IMG/VR virus record: IMGVR_UViG_3300031951_000076
Location: 1 to 64,000 of that record
Length of the DNA: 64,000 bases
DNA from: a virus
Reading direction: 5' to 3' (one strand)
A program made the position numbers and the translations under genes. This document shows positions 29,201-39,300 of this stretch, in pieces. Under the pieces are notes generated by a model that was not told the DNA's origin, did not search any database, and saw nothing but the letters and a program-made list of their open reading frames with translations. Position 1 is the stretch's first letter. Every line of letters begins with the position of its first letter.

Positions 29201-30600
29201 CAGTATTGATTAGCTAAAGATTTAACATCTTTAAGTTCAGCCATCTTACCTTCAACGCCAAATTTTTCATTAACTCTTTGAATAGCTAACTGAGCATTTT
29301 CTTCTACAAAACCTTCCATCAAAGTACCTTTACCTAAAGCAGTAAGAAAAATTCCTGGTTTACTATTTAAAAGTTTACCTATACCTGTATTAGATAATTC
29401 ATATGCTAATTCATCACCTAACCTAGTACCTCCCATTAAACCTTTTGAAATAGGTTTAGTAGCAGCTTTACCCCACATGCTATTCAGCAACTTTAATTCC
29501 CATAAATTTGTCGCAGATAGTATAGCCGCATTTGCCATGAATGTTTCTTTCATGTGACTAGCAGCTATTAACTTTTTTTCTTCTTTTGTATAAGGTAATC
29601 CAGTGTTTGGGTTAATTCTTAAAAAACCTCTTTCATCTGTAGTTAAACCTTTTTCAATATTTTTACCTACTTCAGTGGTTTCAAACATAGATTCACCACC
29701 TACAGAAAGAGCCCATTGTGAAACTCTATCTAAACGATTAGCCCAAATAGATTGTGCCTTTGTTAAATAATTTTGTACAGACGCTGCTCCTTCAATTGCA
29801 TTATTAGCTGCACCTGCCCCTAATTTATAACCTGATAAACCTCTTGCTATTTTTTCTCCAACACCTAATCTAGAAAATGCCATACCAGGAGCAAAAGCTG
29901 ACACCATAAAAGCAACACCATCTGTAAAATCATTTGTCCAAAAATTTAAATCATGTGTTGCTCTCCACCAAAAGCCTGCACCTTGTGCTTCAGCTTTTTC
30001 ATACACAGGAAGCCAATCATTTTTTAGTTGTTCATCTAAATGACCAAAAACTTGAGCCATTGCATTTTGAGATGCATTTTGGATGTAATTATCTCCCCAG
30101 TTAGTTGGGTCTATCAGCCCTAAAAGAAAACCTGTATTTTGACCTATTTTAAATCCAGTAGACAAAGGAAGTCTAAGTAAACCTTTACCTAAATTAGCCC
30201 ATACACTTTCATTTTGAGCCATCCAATCTTCATTATTTCTATCATATTGAAAGTTAGGACCTATTCTTTTACCTGGCTCAAAACCACTATCATCATATCT
30301 ACGTACTTCTGATAATGGTGTTTTAAAAGGTTCTGTACTAATACCAGATCTTGCAAATTGATCTGTGCGTTCTACGTATTGTCTTGCAGCAACAAAAGCA
30401 GCACTCATATTAATAGTGGTACTATCTGTAGTGAGATCAGGAATTTTACCAAACTTACTCTCACTAGTTAATGCTTCAAGATTTAGTATTCTTTTAGAAG
30501 AATCATCAAATTTGTCTAAATTTGATAAATCGTCAAGTGTTAAATCAAGATTTAAATCTTTAACCGATGTATTTGATACATAGTCGTTAAATGCTGACAT
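23272..30600 (-). CDS. Giant polyvalent virion protein with HExxH peptidase domain, 2442 aa
   Basis: The N-terminal 400 residues contain Gly/Ala-rich amphipathic or hydrophobic helices (TGFLLGLIDPTN; DGVAFMVSAFAPGMAFS), suggesting membrane interaction during ejection. The middle is coiled-coil. A zinc-peptidase motif HEIIH lies at 1012-1016, followed by YYGFTNIQEFLAEAYS, whose Glu is the likely third ligand, as in the large-polyvalent-protein peptidase domains. After it come a Lys/Glu and Gln-rich linker (about 1190-1230) and several SH3-like, KOW-resembling segments (about 1333-1455 and 2332-2385). Six bases separate it from the 3889-residue polymerase gene downstream. It is probably a co-packaged partner of the polymerase. 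No RNA polymerase DxDxD motif was found in it. Confidence 0.75.
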   Translation of the reverse strand: MSAFNDYVSNTSVKDLNLDLTLDDLSNLDKFDDSSKRILNLEALTSESKFGKIPDLTTDSTTINMSAAFVAARQYVERTDQFARSGISTEPFKTPLSEVRRYDDSGFEPGKRIGPNFQYDRNNEDWMAQNESVWANLGKGLLRLPLSTGFKIGQNTGFLLGLIDPTNWGDNYIQNASQNAMAQVFGHLDEQLKNDWLPVYEKAEAQGAGFWWRATHDLNFWTNDFTDGVAFMVSAFAPGMAFSRLGVGEKIARGLSGYKLGAGAANNAIEGAASVQNYLTKAQSIWANRLDRVSQWALSVGGESMFETTEVGKNIEKGLTTDERGFLRINPNTGLPYTKEEKKLIAASHMKETFMANAAILSATNLWELKLLNSMWGKAATKPISKGLMGGTRLGDELAYELSNTGIGKLLNSKPGIFLTALGKGTLMEGFVEENAQLAIQRVNEKFGVEGKMAELKDVKSLANQYWNQTLNAVTGKDPEASISIGLGGILGGGMSVYSELKQAKRNDEFTKAAVKFYNEAQQNWLKFGNIFETKMVTTKDKDGNEVSEEQIILDEKGKPTINQSKLFNVANNFNNVNSAIEAANTVENKFHRDLLRDSAFAQFVNAHIQLGLENTLLGKLDAVGRTDAGELAKLGFTPDETTPQQIEKYKNLTKQMIAQNKILNDDIIFKKDWRGRMLPEEEARKNKMTELATRLAIYRNLVNETTADNNEFKNEMLNQIAKEDIGLSDDLADQLNDLQLRIDSQKDYIEGMEISDKKPIEKALAKTVLNELQKELDTLKKDNPEALKTIKKGPDGLYQYEKANRNQVQNVILRNKLYSRQQRSSQLQNQIRQLGLEWAKYADTKNGAANFKEYIDNVIVKPFNEIADRAERGKSQRFTDEERKKRREERKGKKYEEGTSWVKKGTNATFLYRMKDDDRIAEDIMEYYDVQDGETVALKPMIQKMAANPYIDPYLRMALARLYDSIKDDAKVKFDRNQTIAPAFYTLGSNTITIDPDLHEGKMSFEGVMLHEIIHLLTSDELAYNSKFTRDIEKLYNYAKKTLEDRGIDTSYYGFTNIQEFLAEAYSNPEFQKELTSVPGLTGKKSLWVEFVDALSDFFKRVFNLELKPSVLDDIFYKVDEYLSDNIYTSAARLLKENGLTEEEIENYSKREIIDMAINEKLITDDLVVMRAKFLEEIEQEKKKEEEEKRRKELESQQQQGQQGQQQQQTETSGIDFTENYIFNGKKYDIAPLGDLILLNALDGTDDNIGFTEEEFLDNLKTGKLKRAKDVEGQEIPNTVEEYLQQQYNKVKASNDAADRETPPYEIWEKTSGKFERQRYERLKGGPKPKTEEYKIDDNVVFEDKEYTVAEITKTQDGRVVYHLKDLEGNPLVASDGVKRFVEASSLKKAEPKPDVEINYFDQIQVNNEFTDDQGNIYKIASVIPGKAVNYIVTNNAGETSFDKALIDDFLGKLENGTYKIRYSEFIEDDPSAVRDFVQNNRFDTTGLQSSRSDNNTANVTYQEGRRQTAPSNSLANTTDIAEFRVTGDVVTQVRTGVNTNYVFDIATGNFPEGSSLTYRVMTKDFPTVTNRITGDVYDAGNIFGPDGKVNPEMYDYAPIGVYATIEGKEKLIGTFHEPQWINHKIFNKYVNIVVPEDQLDMDLPTVVKEEVAKNQKFRKFILDNFNNDPSFEMNGIVEGKSIGILRNTTDPGVIKDRVNPKIADGGTDNRHGMFAIVKNGELQVDAGVVIDKVENTKSFTEEIDNQSGVSVLLLPTPRGTFFPTYVKLPKVSENKAKLIIEAWKAFVGETMNPKLVEGIYKALGMEMSEGKPDIGVLQRYVDQFITRLKKEQLSEIGNGSDVANGLARLNITAQGHLYLQVKTADGEWFNNDGKPIVLSSELPGNVISLMQNLLTTVKFTDPRNPNLVGINNTKKVPFVTIQNNEVKITPMTYNEYIMQNAMTYVEEGIPSKNKDGDWVYFANPVIKMSSNTDAIVVKPKEEEVVVGDTFEKPPVVTPAPTAPVSDIEKRRKEIEDFRTDAKEDIVVSVLGTKGQRWGTVIRVHKKENTNTFKQYKLTDFETKELLEKEIDKIYDAELAALTQPIAPVVSDKKAIVAAGIREQGTQVSVEVIGDSGKEFLLVIDRNSKGRVELFSEKKDWGDGTFTYRPGESEQASQEQKVKLYNKYVPESVRNLITEWQNSFTGSWAAPETEDGKRHRAIEAKLEKELAALEGAKPATASVSNVKANIEERRKAALKKYDDEGGMYDDDYGKQKRRINAQYDAELARELYKELKAGKIITSFSKEEQEILNDSTILTSEIKASVDAELAAAEVKPTVKQTKKSAKTQLRFAKVGDVLYDEKGNKYEVISKKDKYGRSLEYKKNDVEQGVINPKTVGPYDNPFAMEDLYYEKPEVSSEQAAVNPDDIFAQLDRIAIANQMTDEQVEKEKDKCNTKPKSKK

Positions 30601-30637
30601 TAGTTTTGCAATTTATTAGTATTTTAATTTACAGTTT

Positions 30638-32890
30638 TTATTTTTGTACTGGTGGATTCATTAATACTTGAAGTTCTTTAAAGGTGTAATTTTCACAAAG
30701 AAATTTAACAGTGCGACCAAAGTCTTCAACTGACTTAAGTGGTTCAAACCCAGGACCACCTGATGTTATCATCTCTCCTTTATTATTTTTTAAATAGTAT
30801 AAGTTTTCACCAGCTTTAACACCACTGAATTTTATATTATAACCATCTTTTGTTCTATCAAGGTATAAAAATTCTTCAGGTTGACCTTTATATACTTTAG
30901 ATCCAATTCTATGTAGCAGTCTTCTTTGATCATAATCAAATCCATAAAAAGGATCAAACTTCTGTAAAGACTGAGCACCTGCGTTAAGAATTTTTACCTC
31001 ACCTGTTTTATCATTATATTGATAATTACCTTTACCAACTCTAGCCTCAAGAGAAGCTTTTAATTGTGTTACACTAATTGTTGATTTGTTTGGATCTAAT
31101 TGAACATTGAATGAAACATCTACACCGTTAGCTGTTGGACTAAAAATAAGCCCTCCTCCAATTTGTGAAGCATCAATACCACTCATAGTTGCAGCAGCAC
31201 TAACTGCTTCAGCATATCTTTTATCTGCTGGGTTCAAACCATACGATTGATATGTTGTCGCAACTTTTGTATAATTTGGATCTTGATATTTACCTAAATA
31301 TGTATTATATGCAGTATTAAGTTGATTATATAGTTGTGTTTCCTGATCAGTTAATTTCATCCCTTTATTAAGTCTTGTTTGTAAAATTGTCAATGCGTCA
31401 AATTGTTTACGACCCATATTATTTACAATAAAACTTTGAGCGTTTGTTTTAAAATTTTTCAAATTTTCTACACTTACATTATATAACGCTGATTTTTTTG
31501 TAAATTTTAAAACAAGCTCATCTTGTGGATGTTCTCTTACATATTTAGAAAATGCTTTTTGTGTTAAAACAGTTCCTGCAGGTAGTGATAATTTTATATG
31601 ATTTTCTAATTCAGTTTGAGCAGTTGTTACCTCATTTACCATTCGATAAACATCATTTTTAGCACCTTGAAAGTTATTAAGTTCAGGTGTAGATGACCCA
31701 CCTTTTATAGGTATATATGGTAAACTACCTTCATTATTTTTAAGACCCAGTTTATATAATTCATGCTCCCAGTCTTCCTTACGATCTTCTAATTCCCAAT
31801 TTCTTTTGGTGTACATTCTACTAGTTTCCTGTGCTTCTCTATAAAACATCATAGCAACTTGGTTAAAATCAACATCTTGTTCAACATCAAAATGAGCATA
31901 ACCTTTAGCTAATCTTTGTATTTCTTCATTATAAAAAATACCAAAAGATAAATTTTCTGCATTTCTTCTTACAAACGTCATATCACCAGTTCCAGAAAAA
32001 TTATTATCCATCTGGGTTTTCTGGTTAGCATAAGCATCTCTTTCTTTAATAAGCTGATCTTTTTTTGTAGGATCTTTTTCATTACGAATATCTACATCAA
32101 GTTCAAGTATTTTCATCTGTAAAGGTGCTTGAACAGGAGCTAATGCATCTGAATAAGCTTTACCTAATACATCTAAGTTATTACCATATTTTACAGCACC
32201 ATCAATTCTCATTTGTGTTTTAGCCTGATCAGAAAGAACAGCATCTAAATAATTTGAGATTTCTCCTGGCAAATAACTTTTATCATCCACCTTTTCTACA
32301 TAAAAACCATTTATTTTAACTGTTTTTGTATGAGACGGTTTAAATTCTTTCATACGTTCTGCCACCTCTTTCTTGTAATCATAATAAGGTGTATAGGATC
32401 TCTTCATACCATAATATTCTTTCCAAGACTCTGGACCATCATTAGCAAAATAATTCTTTTGTTGATTTATATAATCAATATTATTTTGATGAAAAAATTT
32501 ACCTCCCTCCTGTAGACGGTAACTATTACCAATAGAGACCTGTCTGTTCCAATGCTCAGTTAATGACTGATCACCAACAACATCAAAGTTGTTGTAAAAT
32601 GGAGCAAATACATTTTTAGCAGCATTAACATTTTGAACTTGAGACAAATCCATTTTAGACAAGTTCTTAAGATTATCTTTTGCTTGCTTTAAAAATTGCT
32701 CTTTTACTTTTGCATTATATGGGTTAGTTGTTTCCCTATTAACAAAATTGTAAGTGGAGTTTATTTGTGCAAAGCCCTGGTCATACAATGCTTTTCTTCT
32801 CTGAAGCATTTTGTCCATGAACGAAAAGTCAGGCGTAAATAACGCTGGTTCAGGAAAGACGTCAGTGACATTTGGTAAATAAGTAGCCAT
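30638..32890 (-). CDS. crAss-like conserved cargo-type virion protein, 750 aa
   Basis: The N-terminus (MATYLPNVTDVFPEPALFTP, then DFSFMDKMLQRRKALYDQGF and NSTYNFVNRETTNPYN) has the form of a protein I associate with the crAss-like cargo region, located just upstream of the giant genes. The protein is mainly helical with a short coiled-coil segment near 270 and a beta-rich C-terminal quarter (VDVSFNVQLDPNKSTISV). No Cys-rich loops, enzymatic motifs or membrane segments were noticed, in contrast to its upstream neighbours. It lies 37 bases before the 2442-residue gene and 56 bases after the 1125-residue gene; the latter gap carries an AT-rich inverted repeat that could regulate it. A structural or ejection role is inferred from gene order. 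Confidence 0.7.
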   Translation of the reverse strand: MATYLPNVTDVFPEPALFTPDFSFMDKMLQRRKALYDQGFAQINSTYNFVNRETTNPYNAKVKEQFLKQAKDNLKNLSKMDLSQVQNVNAAKNVFAPFYNNFDVVGDQSLTEHWNRQVSIGNSYRLQEGGKFFHQNNIDYINQQKNYFANDGPESWKEYYGMKRSYTPYYDYKKEVAERMKEFKPSHTKTVKINGFYVEKVDDKSYLPGEISNYLDAVLSDQAKTQMRIDGAVKYGNNLDVLGKAYSDALAPVQAPLQMKILELDVDIRNEKDPTKKDQLIKERDAYANQKTQMDNNFSGTGDMTFVRRNAENLSFGIFYNEEIQRLAKGYAHFDVEQDVDFNQVAMMFYREAQETSRMYTKRNWELEDRKEDWEHELYKLGLKNNEGSLPYIPIKGGSSTPELNNFQGAKNDVYRMVNEVTTAQTELENHIKLSLPAGTVLTQKAFSKYVREHPQDELVLKFTKKSALYNVSVENLKNFKTNAQSFIVNNMGRKQFDALTILQTRLNKGMKLTDQETQLYNQLNTAYNTYLGKYQDPNYTKVATTYQSYGLNPADKRYAEAVSAAATMSGIDASQIGGGLIFSPTANGVDVSFNVQLDPNKSTISVTQLKASLEARVGKGNYQYNDKTGEVKILNAGAQSLQKFDPFYGFDYDQRRLLHRIGSKVYKGQPEEFLYLDRTKDGYNIKFSGVKAGENLYYLKNNKGEMITSGGPGFEPLKSVEDFGRTVKFLCENYTFKELQVLMNPPVQK

Positions 32891-32920
32891 ATTATATATA
32901 TAAGATAATTAAAAATATTT

Positions 32921-32950
32921 AAAGTTTAAAATTAAACTTTTAAAGTTTAA
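32921..32950. repeat. AT-only inverted repeat between two cargo genes
   Basis: AAAGTTTAA and TTAAACTTT face each other across two bases at 32921-32940, and a third half-site TAAAGTTTAA follows at 32941-32950, overlapping the stop codon of the 1125-residue gene. On the transcribed (-) strand the hairpin comes just after that stop and is followed by AAATATTTTTAATT, so it may act as a weak terminator. Alternatively it is an operator or part of a promoter for the 750-residue gene. AT-only composition makes chance formation possible. Confidence 0.4.
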
Positions 32951-35900
32951 CCCATTAGACCTTGGTAATCTGATAGTATTTGTCTCCTTCTTGAATCTTT
33001 ATCTTTTTTATCAGAATTATTAATCATATTCCAAGCTTCTTCTTCAGCTTTTTTATCAGAAAGACCTCTTTCCATTAAGTCTCCTTTTAATTTAGAAAAA
33101 CCTTCTAAAGTATAACTACCTGAACTCGCACCAAAATCATCCCAATCTTGACCAGCATACTCATTGTAGTAGGATCTTCCTGTTAAAGGATCTACAGGAT
33201 ACATTTGGTTTACATTATTTAGTAAGCCAAGATACATTCTATTTTTCCAAGCTTGTCCAAACGCTTTTGCATTTGTATTTAAATAAGCACGTCTTGCATT
33301 ATCGTAGTTTTGATTTAACAAGACATTCTTATCCCAAAGCTCTTGTGATCTTCCTATATTAGCTGCTGTATTTCTTTCTCTTCTTTGAGCTTCATTTTGA
33401 GCAAATTCTTTTGCAATAGCAACATTTTTTGAATCTATTTCTGCAATATCACTAACTACACCTTCTGCTTGCTGAGCTTGCAAGTTAGCTAAATTTGCGC
33501 CAACAGCTGAACTTGGAGAATATGTATTTAATATTTCCCACATCTTATTCATTTGACTTTGTCTTTGATGGGCTCTTGCTTTCCAATCTTCTAAAACAAG
33601 ATCAGCAGGTTCAAATGGTAATTGCTGAGACCATGGGAAATATTTTCTTGGTGGTACAGCAGCAGCTGCAGCCATTGTTACTAAATCAGGTGTCATATAC
33701 TGAAATGGCATTTGAATATTTTTGCCATCAAATGTACCTGCTCCTTTATAACAAGCTTTCTGTGCTTCAGCATAAGATGAATATACAGTTAGACCTGTAT
33801 GTGTTGCTGCATTATAAACAGCAGGTCCTTGATCAGTACATACATATTGTTTTGCTTGAGTGTTTGTAGTGATAGCAGGAGGTTGATATTTAAATTGATC
33901 AAGATGTTCAAGACCAATTTTCTTATCATCTTTCATTTCTTTTCTATAATCACTTGCTTCAAATGTTTTAGCAAAAGCAGGATAGAATACATTATTAAAA
34001 AAGTCAGGATCTGTATATAGCTTTTTAACATCTTTTAATTGTTCATCTGTATATTTAGTATGATCAATTAAAAGATTCTTAAAGAATATTCTTCTTTTTT
34101 GAATATCACTCATACCCTTTAATGTATTTGGATCAGGATAGAGTGCTCTTAACACTTTATTCTCAAACATTTGTGGAGTTACACCACCAAAAAATCCAAC
34201 TTTCTCATCTTGACCTTTTGCATCTTTTTGAACCCATGTAAGACCTTCTGTAGAGTTTTGCGTAATTTGATAACCTTTGATTGGTGTACCTTTATCATCT
34301 GTTTCATCATCATGTTGTAAACCAAAATAAGTAATTAACGCTGCTAATTCATTTGCTTCATCTTCTGTAAGATTTGATACATAATATTTACCACCTTCAG
34401 CTTTTGCTTTTTTAGCAAGAAGTTCTTGCATTTTTGCATATTTAGGATCTTTTAAGCTTGCTTTTTTATCAGGTGTTTTTGATTGATCATAGTAACCAGG
34501 AGCTTGTGTTGTAGTTGGATCAACAACAGTTAGACCACCTCTTATATACATACCCAATCTAGAAACAGATCCACCTCTACGCATTGGAGGTTCTTGACCC
34601 ATTTGTTGTTCTTGAGAAGGTGCCATAGGTGCTTGTTGATTATCTTCTTGATTAACAACTTCTTTTGAAGGTCCTTCCATTTCTGCAAGTTCAGGCATAA
34701 TGTTTTTAACAACATCAGGTATACCTTGTGGGAAACCTTTCATTTGTTCTTGTATCAAAGCAAGCTGAGCAAGTTTCTTTTGATATGTTTTAACCATTAA
34801 TTGAGCTGTAGATTTTTTAAGCTCATCTGCATTTTTATCTTCAATTACTGCTTTATATTTATTTATATCATACTTTTTAGCAATCTCAGCTGGTGTGTAT
34901 CCTTTTTTACTAGGAGGCATTCCAAACATCTTAAGAATCTTTTCATCTTTGATTCTTAATTTTTCTGTATCAGAAAATATAAAACTACCTTCTGGAACAT
35001 TTAATGGTGTACCACCTTCAGTGTGTCTTTTACCACCAATAAGCATATGTTCCAAAGCACCATCACCATCTACATCACCAAAAATTGTTTCATCTTTTTC
35101 AGCTTCAATATTGGCTTTTGATCTAGGTACAGGTTTTAAAGTTTTAGACAATGTCTCGGATTTCTCAGGTGGCATGTCTGTATAAATTCTTTTTTGACCA
35201 AGATTCAATCCATAACCTAGCTGCCCACTGTACGTCATAGGTTGACCACCTGTAGCAAAAAACCAACCTTGTTTTTTATTACCAGGCTGTTGGGTCATAC
35301 CATATGGATTATATTTTTTTCTATAATAATCCTCAAACATACCATACCCAGGTTTATTTATATTTCTCATTAAATCATATGCATTTAATAAATTTGTTCT
35401 AAGTCCTTCGTTAGGATCTCTTGGTCTAAATTGTTCTAAATTTTTATTATACTCTTCTAATTGAGAAATATCATCTACGGAATTAATACCACCAAAATTC
35501 ATTTGGTTTAAACCATCATCAATAATTCTAATTTTTATTTTTTTCATATTACTAGTTATAGGTGTACCACCATGTTTAACTACATTACTTGGTTGAAAAA
35601 TAGGATTTGTATACATACCTTTACTTTTAAAACCTCGTTTGTCTGGTTTATATTCTCCTGTTAATCCAAAAACATCTCCTTTATCTGGCTCTTTAGCAGT
35701 TAAAGAATTATCAAGCAATTTAGTTTCGGCCCACCATTTGTTAAATTTTTTTTGTTGCTTTCTATCTGTAAAATAATCTATAATAGGTTGTGCAATAAGT
35801 GCAGTACCTAATATATTTTTAGATGTTCTTTCCATCCATGTACCTGGCTTATCTTTTTTTTGCTTTTTTTGTTTAGGTTGTATATCTTGACATTCTCCTG

Positions 35901-36324
35901 TAACTAGATTTTTTTCTTTACCATCAGGGCAACCACCTATTGCTTGTTTAAAATCAGAGCCTGGTTTAGGAATTGTAAAGTTTCCATCAGCTTGTAAATT
36001 ACCATCTACAAGTTTAGTTTTTGGAAGAGTTATTGTTTTATCTGGATCTGGAACACATTTACCTAATATAAAGTCATATTTATATGTAGGATCATCACAT
36101 TGTGTTTGAGCAAAAAATCCATTTTTATTTATACCAAATGGATTTTTGTTCTCTCCAGTTATTGTAAAAGGATCTTTTTTATTATATAATGAATAATCAT
36201 TCTCTGGTAAACTAATTTTATCAGGAATACATTTATCACCAACAGGTATATAACCTGGATCACAATTAGGAGGGGTACCCCCTATAACCATTTTAGGCAA
36301 ACCTGTTATTCTAATTCTAGGCAT
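32947..36324 (-). CDS. Large cargo-type virion protein with Cys loops and GG boxes, 1125 aa
   Basis: The protein begins MPRIRITGLPKMVIGG. The first 150 residues hold three two-Cys mini-loops: C21-C32 (CDPGYIPVGDKC), C76-C90 and C132-C145 (CPDGKEKNLVTGEC). A basic linker (KQKKQKKDK) follows. Around 416 is GDVDGDGALEHMLIGGKRHT, with a calcium-site-like DxDxDG run next to a GG box and then an EGSFIFSDTEKLRI segment. Further GG boxes occur throughout (VKHGGTP, MNFGGIN, FATGGQP, MRRGGSV, YIRGGLT, KAEGGKY). The C-terminal third is helical and lacks them. It lies 10 bases downstream of the 1026-residue gene in the transcript. Together with the 1026- and 1941-residue proteins it forms a trio sharing these elements. 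Likely internal virion or ejection proteins of a crAss-like phage; no enzyme activity is evident. Confidence 0.7.
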   Translation of the reverse strand: MPRIRITGLPKMVIGGTPPNCDPGYIPVGDKCIPDKISLPENDYSLYNKKDPFTITGENKNPFGINKNGFFAQTQCDDPTYKYDFILGKCVPDPDKTITLPKTKLVDGNLQADGNFTIPKPGSDFKQAIGGCPDGKEKNLVTGECQDIQPKQKKQKKDKPGTWMERTSKNILGTALIAQPIIDYFTDRKQQKKFNKWWAETKLLDNSLTAKEPDKGDVFGLTGEYKPDKRGFKSKGMYTNPIFQPSNVVKHGGTPITSNMKKIKIRIIDDGLNQMNFGGINSVDDISQLEEYNKNLEQFRPRDPNEGLRTNLLNAYDLMRNINKPGYGMFEDYYRKKYNPYGMTQQPGNKKQGWFFATGGQPMTYSGQLGYGLNLGQKRIYTDMPPEKSETLSKTLKPVPRSKANIEAEKDETIFGDVDGDGALEHMLIGGKRHTEGGTPLNVPEGSFIFSDTEKLRIKDEKILKMFGMPPSKKGYTPAEIAKKYDINKYKAVIEDKNADELKKSTAQLMVKTYQKKLAQLALIQEQMKGFPQGIPDVVKNIMPELAEMEGPSKEVVNQEDNQQAPMAPSQEQQMGQEPPMRRGGSVSRLGMYIRGGLTVVDPTTTQAPGYYDQSKTPDKKASLKDPKYAKMQELLAKKAKAEGGKYYVSNLTEDEANELAALITYFGLQHDDETDDKGTPIKGYQITQNSTEGLTWVQKDAKGQDEKVGFFGGVTPQMFENKVLRALYPDPNTLKGMSDIQKRRIFFKNLLIDHTKYTDEQLKDVKKLYTDPDFFNNVFYPAFAKTFEASDYRKEMKDDKKIGLEHLDQFKYQPPAITTNTQAKQYVCTDQGPAVYNAATHTGLTVYSSYAEAQKACYKGAGTFDGKNIQMPFQYMTPDLVTMAAAAAVPPRKYFPWSQQLPFEPADLVLEDWKARAHQRQSQMNKMWEILNTYSPSSAVGANLANLQAQQAEGVVSDIAEIDSKNVAIAKEFAQNEAQRRERNTAANIGRSQELWDKNVLLNQNYDNARRAYLNTNAKAFGQAWKNRMYLGLLNNVNQMYPVDPLTGRSYYNEYAGQDWDDFGASSGSYTLEGFSKLKGDLMERGLSDKKAEEEAWNMINNSDKKDKDSRRRQILSDYQGLMG

Positions 36325-36334
36325 AATGTATAAT

Positions 36335-39300
36335 TTAAATTATTTCAAATTTAATTCCTTTTCTTCTAAGTTCTTTTAATTCTTCTTCTGTAACTTCCAT
36401 TTCTTGACCAACCATTCCACCTTGAGCATACATGCCCCCACCATACATACCCATTGGCATTTGTTGAGGTGGAGCTTGTTGTTGAGGTTGTGCAGGTCCA
36501 GCACCTTGTTGTGATGCTTGTATCTGTTGCATAACCATTTCAACAGCTTGTTGTGCAAGTTCTTCAGGAACACCTTGTTGAACTAAGTTTTGCATAATTT
36601 GTTCAGGAGGCATTTGTTGTTGCATCATTTGTATAACCATTTGAACAACTTGTTGCATTTGTTCTTCAGATATTTGTGAAGCTTGTTCACCTTGTTGTGG
36701 TGGCATTCCTTGTTCAGGTGCTGCTGCACCTTGTTGTTGCATCATCATAGCTTCTTCAGGTGTCATACCACCTTCAGCATATACAAATCTACTTAATGGA
36801 TTTACTGGTTGAAAAGGATTATAAAATCCACCATCTTCAAAACCTTGATTACCATTCCATGTACCTGTATATGCACCACCATCTTCACTCATAGTCATTT
36901 CTGAATTTTCATAACAATTACCCCCCCAACAGTCACCTTGACGCTTTATACCTCTTTGTATTTGTCTATCCATTTTTCTTTGCATGCGATTAAGTTTTCT
37001 ATTACTTGGAAAGGGATCATCACTTCTTCTTTCTTTTTTAGGTATTGGTTTAACATATTGATCAGGATACCAAGTATGTTCTCTTCCAAAAATATTATAA
37101 GTGTAAGGAGTTTGACCATAAGGGTTTTGATTACTATATGCAACATCTTCAGGTATATTATGTCTTTTTCTAAACCATACTTCAGGATGTGCTAATGTAG
37201 CACCAACAGATCCTGCTAATGCTCTAAAAGGACTAACGGTTCCATCAGATCTTACACCTTTATTTACATACCCAAATAAATCATTATAAAAAGGTGTCAT
37301 ATGTTCTGTATAACCTTGACTAACTAAATCAGCTGCAGCTTTTTCTCTACCTTTTCTAACATTATATCCTGGAGGACATTTACAATCATATTCTGGGCAA
37401 AGACAATTATCTACCTGACCTGCTGTTTCATAAACATCTCCACCATAAGCATAATTTACAGAATAATCAGAACCAAGTCCATATTTAGGTAAGTTAGCAC
37501 CATAAGATATATCACCATATTGTGGTATAAATGGTCCAGCTTCACCACCTTCTTCTTTTCTACGACCTTTTTTACCTTTATTTTTACCAGCTTGCTGTCT
37601 TTTTTGATAGTTAGCTGCATTCTCTCTTCTTTTCTGATCTTTCTTTTCTTGCTCTATTTGTTCTTTAGTTTTATTTTCAGTAGCTTGTTTTTCATTTTCT
37701 GCTCTTACTCTTTCTTCTTCTATTCTTTGTGCCTCTTGTTGATTATTAAAAACTTCAAACTGACCTGTAGCACCTTTTTGTTTTGCTTCAGCTATTAATT
37801 CAGCTACTGTTTTTTGATTTTGAGCAACAGGTCCTTTACTTTTTTCTTTCGGTGTTGTTTCTGTAGATCCAGTTGTCTCAGTACCTGTTGTCTCTGCACC
37901 TGCTGTTTCTGCACCACCTGTTTGTGTACTTGTTCCTGCGTCTGAAGTAAATAATGAAAGTCTATCTTTTCTGTCTTTAATAGCTCTTTCAACTATTTTT
38001 TGATTATTTTTGTTTAAGTTAGCACGTCTTTCATTTTCTGGAGTATTGTCCCATTTATCCCATATTTCTTTACGTTCTTTCATTTCCTCTTCAGTGAGAG
38101 GTATTTCATACTGATCATTGTCAATTTCAAATTTTAGAGCATTAGTATCCCAGTTTGTAGTAAAATAATAGTTTTTGCCTGCATCACTCTCTAAAAAAGA
38201 CAATTGTTTTTCTAATGTTTCTTTGTCTTTAGGTAATCTTAAGTTTTCCTGTTCTGCAGATGTAGAAGATGTTGGTGTTTCTGTACTTGTTGAAGAAGTA
38301 GGTGTTCCTTCGTTAATAGGTACAATTTCAAAGTCTGATTCTGATTCATTAGTTGATGAAGATGATGCAGGACGTCTTCTTGTTTTATTCATTTCTTGCC
38401 ATCTTTCTTTAGTAGGTATATCCTTTAACATTTCTTTTGCTTCTTCAAGTGTAGCACCATTTTCCAAAAGACGATTGATATCATATTTACCACGTGTATA
38501 ACCTCTAGCAAGCACTTCATTCATATATGCTGTCTGACTTGCTTTAAAATTTTTTAATTCAGCTTCAGATAATTTAGATCTATCTATTTCTCCAACATTA
38601 CCCCATCTTCTTTGTATAGGTACTTTAGACTTATTGTATCCATATCCTATTGCTTTGTTTCCTAGATATGCACCAAGTAGATATCCAGGACCTGTAACAT
38701 ACCATGGATAATCTGTTTTGTTTTGATCATTTAATATTATTTGTTCACCCTGATTAATTTGATTATCTGTAGGTATACCTATACTATCTTTTGTACCTTG
38801 AGTAGGCATTGGTATGTCTAAAGTATCTGAAAAAGGATTAACAATTACAGCATTACCCTGTTTAATTACTTTATTTGTCTCTTCATTACCAGCACCTGCA
38901 GTTGTATCAGGTTCAGCAATAACTTGATCCATTAACTGCTCCATACTCATTGTAGTAGTGTTTGTCAAAACAGAATTTAAATAATTATCATAACTCTGTT
39001 TAAATGCATCATAACTAGGATAGTTTTCTACATTAGGCAATGTTTCTAAACTTCCAGTACCAAACATTGGTACTTGCATACCAAGATCAGCTCTTGGCAC
39101 TCTACCACCCCAAGCCATCATACCTTGTTGCATTCCTGGCTGTTGCATACCTTGTTGTTGCATACCAGCTGGCTTCTTCATTTGCATTTGTCTCTGAAGC
39201 TGATTGTTAAATGCTGTAACAATACCAGGTGCTTGGTCATCAGGTATACCCATACCAATTAACTCTTCAACAATTTGAACATCAGTGAAACCTTGTTGTT

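Noticed and set aside
23272-30600. Second RNA polymerase subunit in the 2442-residue protein
   Set aside because: No DxDxD loop or other polymerase motif was found; only a HExxH domain, hydrophobic helices, coiled coils and SH3-like segments are visible.
36376-36573. Small - strand open frame in the 1026-residue gene
   Set aside because: Frame-shifted shadow of the Gln/Met-rich C-terminus; no separate start signal.
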